64,000 bases of DNA from Mycobacterium sherrisii (GTDB taxonomy: Bacteria; Actinomycetota; Actinomycetes; Mycobacteriales; Mycobacteriaceae). Below, in pieces: positions 51,184 to 59,140 of this stretch (positions are counted from its first letter, which is position 1; each line of letters begins with the position of its first letter). The position numbers and the translations under genes were made by a program. Location of the stretch: positions 1-64,000 of the forward strand of contig NZ_LQPT01000029.1 in the NCBI RefSeq assembly GCF_002102355.1. Direction: 5' to 3'. The notes beneath the pieces were generated by a model. The model did not search any database. It was not told the DNA's origin and was given only the letters and a program-made list of their open reading frames with translations.

Positions 51184-52629
51184 ATGCCAGTAACCAAACA
51201 AGCGGCGGTGCCGTCTCCGGTCCCGCCCGTATCTTCAAGTGTGCCAAGCAATCAATCGGCGCAAATTCTGTCCGGGGTCGACCCGGGGCCGGTCATCAAC
51301 GCGAGTGAATCCGACCTCGGCGCCTACCTGAATCAGCCGGTGCAAAACATCCTGGCGCGGCTCAACGTTCCGCCGTTGCCACAACCGGCGCCGCAGCAGG
51401 ACCCGGCGCCTCCCGGGACGCCGCCGACGGGTGCTGGCAACAACCAGATGACTGGCATGCTGACCAGTCTGTTGACTCAGATGATTCAGCCGGTGACGGA
51501 TGCCCTGGGAATGCTCGGTCCCGGTGTGTTTTCCAACTTGGATCCGACGAAGATGCTGAGCAACATCTCGAACACCCTCGGCTCGGCGGCCCAGCTGGTG
51601 CAGCGGGCCATGGCTAACGTTGCTGGCGCCTGGCAGGGAGATGCCGCGACGGCGGCAGTAGCGCAAACCGGCGCCGCGCTGACCGATGGCGCCCAAGTGT
51701 CCAGCCAGGCAACAGCTTTGAGCACCAGTCTGTCCACCGCGGCCGCGAGCGTGCAGCAGGCCCAGGCGCAACTCATAGCGATACTGAACCAGTTTTCGGC
51801 GACGATCGCGGCGATCGGCCCGAACATCATTTTCCCGTGGGGTATGGCACAGGCGATCGCGGCCGCTAATCAGGCGGTCACGATGTCCACGGCGGTAATG
51901 ACCGAATTGCAGGGGACCCTGGGCACCGAATCGGCGAACACCACCGCGGCCGGGACCCCGGTGTCGTTGATCTCGGCGCGGCAAACAGGCGCCGGGCTGG
52001 CGGCGGCGGGCGGGCCCTCGGCGGCTGTCAACGCATCACAATTCGGCACCAACCTCGCCGCGGCCCCGGCCGCGGCCGCCAGCGCTCCTGCCGCCGCGGC
52101 CTCGGCACCTGGGTCGATGTTTGCTCCCATGATGCAGGCCGTGGCGATGCCGGCGATGGAAGGCGTTGGCGCGGCTACGAATGCGATGCAGGGCCTCGGT
52201 GCGGGAGCTCCGCTGTCGCCGGCAGCGACGGCGCCCGTGGGTGGTGGCGCGAATGCCGCGAATGCTGCGTCCCATAGCAAGCCCGGATTCGCCGGCGGCG
52301 CGGGTGTCGGCGGGTCCGGCGGGGTTCCGCTGGAAACCATCCAGTCGCGGTTGTCGACGGCGCCGGCCGTTCCGGCGCCCGACGCGGCTCCCGAAGCGCT
52401 GCGCGCCGATGCGGTCACCTCACCTTCCATGGGTGGGGCGCCGATGATGGGTGGCGCACCCATGGGGGCGGGTGCCCGGCCCGGCGCCGGGCGCAGCCAC
52501 ACCGCCGCAGCGTTCCTGCACACCTCTCAGCAAGGCGATGAGATCGTCGGCGACCTCGGCAGCGTTGCCCCGGCGGTGATCGGACAGACAGAGGCAGTCG
52601 CCAGTCCGGATATCGATTTAAGGATCTAG
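51184..52629 (+). CDS. EspA/PPE-like ESX-exported protein with WXG motif
   Basis: A 481-residue protein with a Pro/Gln-rich start (1-85), a helical hairpin domain (about 90-260) carrying WQG (Trp150) in GAWQGDAATAAV, then an Ala/Gly-rich disordered tail (about 260-481) with MGGAPMMGGAP repeats and a final QGDEIVGDLGSVAPAVIGQTE segment. The helical domain with mid-loop WXG and the GDLGSVAPAVIG tail recall EspA/EspE and the PPE68-type C-terminus. It lacks a PPE start. No signal peptide. Likely exported with the small protein just upstream. ATG at 51184; the ribosome site is weak, consistent with coupling. Confidence 0.78.
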   Translation: MPVTKQAAVPSPVPPVSSSVPSNQSAQILSGVDPGPVINASESDLGAYLNQPVQNILARLNVPPLPQPAPQQDPAPPGTPPTGAGNNQMTGMLTSLLTQMIQPVTDALGMLGPGVFSNLDPTKMLSNISNTLGSAAQLVQRAMANVAGAWQGDAATAAVAQTGAALTDGAQVSSQATALSTSLSTAAASVQQAQAQLIAILNQFSATIAAIGPNIIFPWGMAQAIAAANQAVTMSTAVMTELQGTLGTESANTTAAGTPVSLISARQTGAGLAAAGGPSAAVNASQFGTNLAAAPAAAASAPAAAASAPGSMFAPMMQAVAMPAMEGVGAATNAMQGLGAGAPLSPAATAPVGGGANAANAASHSKPGFAGGAGVGGSGGVPLETIQSRLSTAPAVPAPDAAPEALRADAVTSPSMGGAPMMGGAPMGAGARPGAGRSHTAAAFLHTSQQGDEIVGDLGSVAPAVIGQTEAVASPDIDLRI

Positions 52630-52644
52630 GTAAGGAGTTTGGCT

Positions 52645-52941
52645 GTGACAAGCTCAGCTGAATTGTGGATGCAGCCCGACGAGGTGGCCCTCGCAACCAG
52701 GCAGCTAGACGAGTTGGCCGCCCGCGCGGAGAAGCTCATGCAGACCGAAGCGCCGAATCTCACCACCGTGGCTCCGGCTCGTGACGAGGTTTCTCAGCGG
52801 GTTGCCTCGACGCTGAACGAGGTTCACTCCGCCTTCGGCAAGTCGGCCGATCAGGCAACAACGGAGATTCGGCAGGTGGCAGCGACATTGCGGGCGCACA
52901 GGGACAACGTCGTGGCGGCCGAAGAAGACTTCGCTGTCTGA
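52645..52941 (+). CDS. PE-domain-like protein
   Basis: A 98-residue helical hairpin. APARDEVSQRVASTLNEVHSAF closely follows the PE-domain core (AxxDEVSxxxAxxF), and the second helix ends RAHRDNVVAAEEDFAV, in the position where YxxxE normally sits; here Asn replaces Tyr. The export motif is therefore changed. GTG at 52645 has AAGGAG 7 bases upstream. It is followed after 39 bases by a PPE-like gene and then EspG, giving a PE-PPE-EspG triad. Confidence 0.78.
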   Translation: MTSSAELWMQPDEVALATRQLDELAARAEKLMQTEAPNLTTVAPARDEVSQRVASTLNEVHSAFGKSADQATTEIRQVAATLRAHRDNVVAAEEDFAV

Positions 52942-52980
52942 CCCGGCATCGTCTGATCGTCTGGGAAGGGAGGGCCGGGC

Positions 52981-54063
52981 GTGGGATTCACCAATGTCGC
53001 ATGGGAATCACGTAGTTCGGAACAGCTTGCCCGTGATCTCGCTGACGGACCCGGACCGATGTCGGTCGGGCAGGCTGGCGCCGCATGGGTGCGTGTCGCC
53101 GACGAATGGGCAAGCATCTCCGAGGAATACGACAAGGTCGTGGAAAAGCTGAAGACTGCGTTCGCCAGCCGCGGGGCCGATGTGGCGGCACGCAAACTCG
53201 ACGCTTTCGGCGAATGGCTGCGGTCGATCAGCCTCAGCGCCGCGGGTAACGGTGAGCGCGCGGAGGGCGCGGCGGTCGCGTACAGCACTGCGGTCCTTAC
53301 CATGCCGAGCGTCTCCGAAGCCGTCGAAGCGCGAACGGCCCATGACGTCATGGCGTCGCTCGCTGCCTACAACGGAGCAATACTCGACGGGCGCTTTGCC
53401 GAACTCGACCAAGAGGTGACGACGCAGCAGGCGACCGCCTCGGCGGCGATGTACCGATACGAGGAAGCATGTGAACCGCTGGCCGCACCGTGGGATCAGC
53501 CGCCGCCACCCGCGCTGTGCGGCGGTGCTGCCCTGAAGGCCGAACAGGAGGCGAAGACCGAGGAACGCTCCGACGTCGTCGGCGCAGAAAAGGGCGGTGG
53601 CGGTGCGGGTTTGGCCCCGCTGCCGCTGGCACCGTTTCGTGCCGCCGAAGTCAAATCGACCAGCCCCTCCAAGACGGTGCACACCAGTGGGGCGGTTGCC
53701 GGGGCGTCGGGTGCCGGACCGATGGGCACCGGCTATGGCCCGATGGCCGCCATGGGGCGCGGCATCAACTCCCGTGAGCACCAGTCATCCTTTGCCACAA
53801 CGCTTGACGGCAGCGGTGAGAGCGGCGCCGGGCTGTCCGAAACCAATCCTTCGTGGCTGCCGGCCGCCGAACAGCGCGACGGGCCGTTCGTGGTTTCCCA
53901 TGCGAGCTGGGGGCCTAACACCTCGTTGTTCGACGAACTTGTGGCGCCCGCCGAACCCGAACCGCCGCAATTTGCCGACGCACCCGAGCCGACACTCGAA
54001 CAGGTTTCCGACCGTTGGGTGTCGCCACCGGTGATCGGCGTCGACAAGGGGCTGACGCTGTGA
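52981..54063 (+). CDS. PPE-domain-like protein, divergent
   Basis: A 360-residue protein. The first 175 residues align by eye with PPE domains: GFTNVAWESRSSEQLARDL, GPGPMSVGQAGAAWVRVADEW (cf. [18 protein letters not shown]), a long helical segment and APWDQPPPP. There is no NPP/PPE motif at the start and no WXG. The remainder (about 180-360) is a Pro/Ser/Glu-rich tail ending SDRWVSPPVIGVDKG. GTG at 52981 has GGGAGGG nearby. Its TGA overlaps the EspG GTG. Most likely the partner of the preceding PE-like protein. Confidence 0.75.
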   Translation: MGFTNVAWESRSSEQLARDLADGPGPMSVGQAGAAWVRVADEWASISEEYDKVVEKLKTAFASRGADVAARKLDAFGEWLRSISLSAAGNGERAEGAAVAYSTAVLTMPSVSEAVEARTAHDVMASLAAYNGAILDGRFAELDQEVTTQQATASAAMYRYEEACEPLAAPWDQPPPPALCGGAALKAEQEAKTEERSDVVGAEKGGGGAGLAPLPLAPFRAAEVKSTSPSKTVHTSGAVAGASGAGPMGTGYGPMAAMGRGINSREHQSSFATTLDGSGESGAGLSETNPSWLPAAEQRDGPFVVSHASWGPNTSLFDELVAPAEPEPPQFADAPEPTLEQVSDRWVSPPVIGVDKGLTL

Positions 54064-54956
54064 CCACAGCACTCTGGGATCGGTTGAGCCTGACCGAAGA
54101 TCAACTCCGGGTGGCGGCCTCGCGGGTGGGTGTCCATGACCTTCCGACGGTGCTGCGACTGCGGTCCCGGCATAGCACGGTGGACAGGCGCGACGCGGCC
54201 CTCGCGCAGGCCAGCCGAGAGTTGTCGTCGCGCAGGCTGCTCGTCGGAGACGAGGTGCACCCCGACCTGGTGCCGGTGTTGCAGGCATTGGAGCGGCCCG
54301 ATCGAGAGCTGGCCATGCGGATGGTGACGCCGGACGGTACGGCACGGGTGAGCATGGTGCGCCGCGGAACGCTCTGCGTGCTCACCCGTCGCATCGGTGT
54401 GGATATTTTCCTGCGAATAGTCCCGCACGGCAACGAGTTACGTGACGTGGCGCTCGCGCTGCGGGCCGAACTGCCACCGGGTCGGCCCGCGGACATCGTC
54501 CCCGTCGGAGCACCGTTGCGGATGATGTCGGAATGTTTGACCGGCACCCATGACGCACTGGAACTGGCGGACAGGATCCGTACCCTGGGGGCTGAGCCCG
54601 ACGCCGCGCTGGCGTTGGGCACCGCGCTGGCATCGCGTCAAGCATTCGTCGAGGTTGTGTATTCCGCGCTGGCCGATTATGAAGACCGGATTTCACGTGG
54701 TCCGGCGGCAGTGGCGGTGTTCTACACCAAGCGGGGGCGCATCATCGGCGCTCCGAGCGCTTCTCCGACAGGAGAATTGTGGACCACCCTCAAACCGGGT
54801 TCCGACCATGTGTTCGGTCAAGCGATCGGACAACTCGTCGCACTCGCCGAAGAGGGGTGGGCGGCTTGCGGGGGGGCGCAATTTAACACCCAACGCGCGC
54901 GTCGCCGCACGGCAAACCAACATCCAAATGAGAAAGGAAACGGCACCCAGCAATGA
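54060..54956 (+). CDS. EspG-family ESX chaperone
   Basis: A 298-residue cytosolic EspG protein (PF14011 type). LSLTEDQLRVAASRVGVHDLPTVLRL, then RDAALAQASRELSSRRLLVGDEVHPDLVPVLQALERPDRELAMRM is the family's hallmark region, followed by VSMVRRGTLCVLTRR and the C-terminal GRIIGAPSASPTGELWTTLKPGSDHVF. EspG binds cognate PPE proteins at the tip of the PE-PPE dimer and delivers them to the secretion machine. GTG at 54060, overlapping the PPE-like stop; its own stop overlaps the EsxB-like start. Confidence 0.92.
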   Translation: MTTALWDRLSLTEDQLRVAASRVGVHDLPTVLRLRSRHSTVDRRDAALAQASRELSSRRLLVGDEVHPDLVPVLQALERPDRELAMRMVTPDGTARVSMVRRGTLCVLTRRIGVDIFLRIVPHGNELRDVALALRAELPPGRPADIVPVGAPLRMMSECLTGTHDALELADRIRTLGAEPDAALALGTALASRQAFVEVVYSALADYEDRISRGPAAVAVFYTKRGRIIGAPSASPTGELWTTLKPGSDHVFGQAIGQLVALAEEGWAACGGAQFNTQRARRRTANQHPNEKGNGTQQ

Positions 54957-55222
54957 CACTTTCACTCACGCCGGCGGAAGCTCAGGCGAAGATTCAGCAG
55001 ATCGAAGATGCCCGTAATCAGGCAGTCGCTACGTTGCAGAAGATCGAGGACAGCCAGCAGTTGATGCTGGGATCCGCTTGGAAGGGCGGCAGCGCAACGG
55101 CATACGGCCACACCTCGGCCACGCAGAACGACGACATCAATCAGATCATCAACAACCTCAACCAGATCGTGGAGACCGCTTCAGCGCAAATTCGCTCTGT
55201 GGCGAACATGGACAACAACTAA
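54953..55222 (+). CDS. EsxB-like WXG100 protein
   Basis: An 89-residue helical hairpin with WKG at residues 43-45 (SAWKGGSATAYG), the length and motif of WXG100 proteins. ATGA overlap with EspG; AAAGGAAAC upstream. There is no YxxxD/E after the second helix; the end is SVANMDNN. Forms a heterodimer with the next gene product (inference from operon and family). Confidence 0.92.
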   Translation: MTLSLTPAEAQAKIQQIEDARNQAVATLQKIEDSQQLMLGSAWKGGSATAYGHTSATQNDDINQIINNLNQIVETASAQIRSVANMDNN

Positions 55223-55236
55223 AGGAGTATCGAAAC

Positions 55237-55521
55237 ATGAGCGAGATTCTCTACAACTTCGCGTCGAACAACTCTTCATTGGACGACGTTACGAGTCTGG
55301 TCAACGGGATTCAGGAAGTCCGGTCTGACATCGCCAATCTCTTCAACGTGCTGGGCACCGTGTACGAAGGCGCCGGCGCGACGGCGCTGAGTCAGGCGCA
55401 TCAGAACCTGGATTCCATGCTGGACGACGTGCTGAACAACATGGCCATCTCGCAGAAGCAGGCGCAGGACCAGCAGGCGGCCATGCAGGCGCTCGACGCC
55501 CAAAACGCAGCAGCATTCTGA
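55237..55521 (+). CDS. EsxA-like protein with YEG in place of WXG
   Basis: A 94-residue helical hairpin, partner of the EsxB-like protein 14 bases upstream (AAGGAG site). At residues 43-45, the same index as WKG in its partner, it has Tyr-Glu-Gly (TVYEGAGATA). So the Trp of WXG is replaced by an aromatic Tyr. Two amphipathic helices with SLDDVTSLVNGIQEVRSDI and LDSMLDDVLNNMAISQKQAQD. The frame is open upstream to 55078, but that is the shadow of the EsxB-like gene. Confidence 0.88.
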   Translation: MSEILYNFASNNSSLDDVTSLVNGIQEVRSDIANLFNVLGTVYEGAGATALSQAHQNLDSMLDDVLNNMAISQKQAQDQQAAMQALDAQNAAAF

Positions 55522-55600
55522 TCATTGCCGTGGAGCCCGGGCTTGTCGATTCGACGAGTCCGGGCGGCCAGGTATTCACCGATAGGAATTGGCGGAACTG

Positions 55601-56050
55601 ATGGCGAACAGTAGTTCAACGAACAGCGGCCCAACCACCAGCGGTTCGACGAACAGCGGCCCCACCAACACCGGTTCGACAAACAGCGGACCCAGCGGCG
55701 GCGGCTCGACCAGCGGGACGGATATCAGCTCGTTGAACAGCGGGTTGAAAGATCTGCAGAAGAGTGGCCCGGCCGACGTGAAACTGTCCACTCAGACGCG
55801 CGATGCGTATCTCAACATCGTCCAGACCTTTCACGACGCCCTGAACACCCAGCTGACCAACATCAAAAATCTCCCGGCATTGGGCGATCCCGGAACTCTC
55901 GCGTCGGCAATTCAAACCAAAAACAATCTGGAACTGGATATTTCGGGACTCGACGGCATCGAACAATCGGTCAACCAGTACTTGTCATACCTTGACCAAT
56001 TTTCGGCAACAGTGAAGGCGGCCTGCGACCGTCTGACATCGTCCGGATAG
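55601..56050 (+). CDS. Small Asn/Ser/Gly-repeat ESX-associated protein
   Basis: A 149-residue protein. Residues 1-40 repeat the pattern STNSGPT (four or five degenerate copies), then a helical region (about 50-149) with LSTQTRDAYLNIVQTFHDALNTQL and LDGIEQSVNQYLSYLDQFSATVKAACDRL. No known family is recognised; the helix pair is like that of WXG100 hairpins, without WXG. It would be a further substrate of the locus. ATG at 55601 is chosen; TTG at 55589 is in frame. One Cys. Confidence 0.75.
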   Translation: MANSSSTNSGPTTSGSTNSGPTNTGSTNSGPSGGGSTSGTDISSLNSGLKDLQKSGPADVKLSTQTRDAYLNIVQTFHDALNTQLTNIKNLPALGDPGTLASAIQTKNNLELDISGLDGIEQSVNQYLSYLDQFSATVKAACDRLTSSG

Positions 56051-56069
56051 TCGAAAGCGCCGGGTAGCC

Positions 56070-58145
56070 ATGTCACACCATAAGAAACCACCTCCGCTCA
56101 CGCCCGAACAAATTAATGATCTGATCAATTCGGGTAAAGACGCGCAGAACACACCCGGCGCCAACTGGGCGATTTGGGAGACTCTGTCGAATAGCGATGT
56201 GACGTCGCTCGCTGTCTCGCAGAATGAATTGCAGAGTATCTCTGGGACGACGGCAAACCCGGCCAGCGTCGCGCTCGAGGACTTCGGTGGTGCTTCTTTT
56301 GAAGCCATGTGGCAGGCCTTCAGTAACGCCTCAGGTACGCTAGACAACGGCAGCGGCAATAGCTTGCAGCAGATCGCGAGCAGCATCGTCGAGGCGTCCC
56401 AGACGTTTCAGCAACAACTTGCGCAGCAAGAAGCCAAAAATGAGTGGGTTGGCAAGACGCATGATGCCGCGATACAAAACGTCACGGCGTCGCTTCCAGA
56501 TGTTGCGAATATTTCCTCAGGAGCCAATGCATTAGGTCTCCTCATCAATGCTTTTTCCCACACGGTTTTTCAGACGCAGTGGTATCTCGACGAGAATATC
56601 AACGGCTATCGAGCCTCGATAGACCGTTGGCCGAACGAGGCCGACGAAATCAACAACGTCTACGATTCGTTTGCGCAAGACGTGATGAATACGGTTTACG
56701 CGCCGAACATTTCGGGCATTGCCAGTAATAACCCCGGGTTCTCTACGCCCACCAATGATCCGGCGCCGCCGCCGGACCCCGGCACTGGCGACGGGACCGG
56801 CGACGGGTCCGGCGGCGGTGGCGACGGCTCCGGTGATGGGCAGAACACGAACAACACCCCGCCTCCGCCGCCTCCACCTCCACCGGCGACACCACCGCCG
56901 CCCAACCTGACCACTACCCCGCCGCCCGGGGACCTCAACACCGATTCGGCGCCGCCTCCCGGCGGCGTGAACAGCACGCCGCCGCCGTTGAGTGACCTGA
57001 ACACCTCGGCGCCGCCGTTGACCAATCTGGCTGCCTCGGCGGCGCCGTCGCTGGCTGGTTTGAACACGGCGCCGCCGGCGGTGGCCGGTTTGAACACGGC
57101 GCCGCCGCCCCTGAGCGACCTGAACACCACGTCGCCGCCGTCGCTGAGTGACCTGAACGCTGCGCCGCCGCCGGGCTCCGAAGATTTCGCGTCGTCCGGT
57201 GATGATGGCAGTGTCGATCCCACGGGTGACCCGACGGGAAGCTCCGGAGATTTCCCGCTGCCGAATACGGCGCCGCCGGACACTGCCGCACTTACCAGTG
57301 CTCTCAACGGATCTGGCGCTCCATCGCTGAACGACGGCGGCACTTCCGATCCTTCTGGCAGCGGCGCAGGTTCTGGTGCAGGTTCTGATGATTTTGTCTC
57401 ACCCACCGGTACCGGGATCAGCAACCCGTTCGGCGGTTCCACGAATCCTTTGGGCGGTACAGCCAACTCGTCGGGCGGTTCGGCTGGCTCCGGGGGCCTG
57501 GCTGGCTCCGGCGGATCGGCTGGTTCCGGTGGATCGGGTTTGGGCAGCGGATTGAGCCAAGCGGCACAGGGGCTCGAGGAACCACTCCAGCAAGCGTTGG
57601 GCGCGGCGGGCAACCACCAGGGTGGTGCGCCGGGTGCCGGCTTGCCCGGCGGGCTCGGCAAGAACCTCGACGCGCTCGGCAAGCCGGAACCCGGTGCCGG
57701 ACATGGGGGCGCCGGACACGCGGGAGCTGGCGGCGGGGCCGGTATCGGGTCTCAAGGACGCGACACGCTATCTCCGCCGGGTGCGCCGGTGGCGACGGCC
57801 AAGGGGACCGATTTCCCGGGCGCTGCGGCGGCGCGTGCCGGTGGCCCGCTGGGCGCCGGCGGTTCAGCCGGAGGGACGCCACCGGGCGGTGGTGGTGGCG
57901 GCGGGCAACGCGGGCCGGGCGGTAAGGAGCACAAGGCCAATAAAGCGCTGCGCCGCAAGAAGAATGGCGAGCTCGTCCTCGGCGAGGTCGACGCCGTCGT
58001 CCCCGTGATCGGCGACGATGGCCCAGAAGGGGCCGAGCCCACGCCGCGGACACCGGCACCCCCCGCGCCGCAGGTGCCCAAACCTCTGGCGGTGAGCTAC
58101 ACGCGTCGGACCGGATCCGAGCAGCGCACGGAGGTCGGACGATGA
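56070..58145 (+). CDS. Large Pro/Gly-rich ESX substrate (EspB/EspK-like architecture)
   Basis: A 691-residue protein. Residues about 1-215 are helical, with NTPGANWAIWETLSNSD, FGGASFEAMWQAFSNASG and VGKTHDAAIQNVTASLPDV, the arrangement of EspA/EspB/PPE-type export domains. Residues about 220-380 are a low-complexity Pro/Asn/Thr tract with a repeated APPxLxxLNT unit. Residues about 380-620 are Gly/Ser-rich (GGSAGSGGLAGSGG). The C-terminus (about 620-691) is charged, with LVLGEVDAVVPVIGDDGPE. No signal peptide. ATG at 56070; its TGA overlaps the next ATG. Likely exported; function unknown. Confidence 0.75.
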   Translation: MSHHKKPPPLTPEQINDLINSGKDAQNTPGANWAIWETLSNSDVTSLAVSQNELQSISGTTANPASVALEDFGGASFEAMWQAFSNASGTLDNGSGNSLQQIASSIVEASQTFQQQLAQQEAKNEWVGKTHDAAIQNVTASLPDVANISSGANALGLLINAFSHTVFQTQWYLDENINGYRASIDRWPNEADEINNVYDSFAQDVMNTVYAPNISGIASNNPGFSTPTNDPAPPPDPGTGDGTGDGSGGGGDGSGDGQNTNNTPPPPPPPPPATPPPPNLTTTPPPGDLNTDSAPPPGGVNSTPPPLSDLNTSAPPLTNLAASAAPSLAGLNTAPPAVAGLNTAPPPLSDLNTTSPPSLSDLNAAPPPGSEDFASSGDDGSVDPTGDPTGSSGDFPLPNTAPPDTAALTSALNGSGAPSLNDGGTSDPSGSGAGSGAGSDDFVSPTGTGISNPFGGSTNPLGGTANSSGGSAGSGGLAGSGGSAGSGGSGLGSGLSQAAQGLEEPLQQALGAAGNHQGGAPGAGLPGGLGKNLDALGKPEPGAGHGGAGHAGAGGGAGIGSQGRDTLSPPGAPVATAKGTDFPGAAAARAGGPLGAGGSAGGTPPGGGGGGGQRGPGGKEHKANKALRRKKNGELVLGEVDAVVPVIGDDGPEGAEPTPRTPAPPAPQVPKPLAVSYTRRTGSEQRTEVGR

Positions 58146-59140
58146 CATCGCTTCAGTCGGTTGCCGTTCTGCGGCCGAATCCGCGCGCGCTGGTGGATGG
58201 CGAAGTGGCACCGGATTGCCACTGGCGCGCTATCTGCGAGCACCCCGGCAGCACCCCGGCGGAGATGGCGGTACAGGCCGGCAAGGCAGCGCTCGCAGCG
58301 GCCGACGTTGGTGCGGATCAGGTGCATTGGCTCGTGCACGCCGGCATCGGACCCCAGGGCAGTCAGGGCTGGCCCGTCCATCACCACATCCAAAATGGCG
58401 TCGTCGGATGCCATGGCAATGCGCTGGAGATGAAGCAAAATTGTGCCGGCGGACTCACGTCCTGGTTGTTGGCTGCACGATTGCTCGATGATGCCGGTTA
58501 TTCGCTCTGTACCGGCGCCGACAACTGGTCTTGGACCGATCGCTTTGCGAACTCGAGAACCCTTGGCGGCGAACCATTGTCCGACGTCTCCTACGCGGCG
58601 GTCATCTCACACGATGCGGGCTTCGCCAAACTGTTAGGTAGTGGAACCGCGAGTTATCCTGCGGTCGCTGACGATTGGCGTGTTCACGAAAAGTTCTGGG
58701 AGAACACCAACGCCGACGACTTCCACCGTGCTTATGTGCGCGCGACGGCGGCGCGTTCCCTCGACTCGATGCGTCAATCTTTTCGGATGTTTCTGTGCGC
58801 GATACGGGCGGCCCTGGCCGACGCAAAGTTGAGCCCGCAGTACATCACGCATTTCGTGCCTCAAGGGTCGGACAACGGACAACCTTTCCGGTCACTGGCG
58901 AACCTGATTGGGCTGCCGTGGTCGGAAGAACTTCATCAGCACAATCTTGATCATGGTTATCTGGGTGTGAGCACGCAGGCGGATGGTCTGATCTGTCTGG
59001 CACAGACAGGCCACCTGAGGGCGGACTCGATTGTCCTGTTGCTGGCCGTTGAATATGAGCTCAGCGCAACCGCGATAGTCCTGAGACTGAAGCGCCCACC
59101 ACGTGTCTGCACCGACGGCATGATTCAGGTGATCGCATGA
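58142..59140 (+). CDS. Ketoacyl-ACP synthase III-like (thiolase fold) protein
   Basis: A 332-residue thiolase-fold protein. EMKQNCAGGLTSW carries the nucleophile Cys101 at the KAS III position; CTGADNW, DVSYAAVISHDAGF and the late HGYLGVSTQADGLICLAQTG follow the fold to the end. At the usual His site the text is ITHFVPQGSDNG, where KAS III has VPHQAN, and the Asn site reads GVSTQ. So the His-Asn pair is not at the canonical positions; His237 four residues before may serve. This fits the acyltransferase-like branch of KAS III rather than a condensing enzyme. Coupled by ATGA to genes on both sides in a secretion operon. Confidence 0.85.
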   Translation: MTSLQSVAVLRPNPRALVDGEVAPDCHWRAICEHPGSTPAEMAVQAGKAALAAADVGADQVHWLVHAGIGPQGSQGWPVHHHIQNGVVGCHGNALEMKQNCAGGLTSWLLAARLLDDAGYSLCTGADNWSWTDRFANSRTLGGEPLSDVSYAAVISHDAGFAKLLGSGTASYPAVADDWRVHEKFWENTNADDFHRAYVRATAARSLDSMRQSFRMFLCAIRAALADAKLSPQYITHFVPQGSDNGQPFRSLANLIGLPWSEELHQHNLDHGYLGVSTQADGLICLAQTGHLRADSIVLLLAVEYELSATAIVLRLKRPPRVCTDGMIQVIA

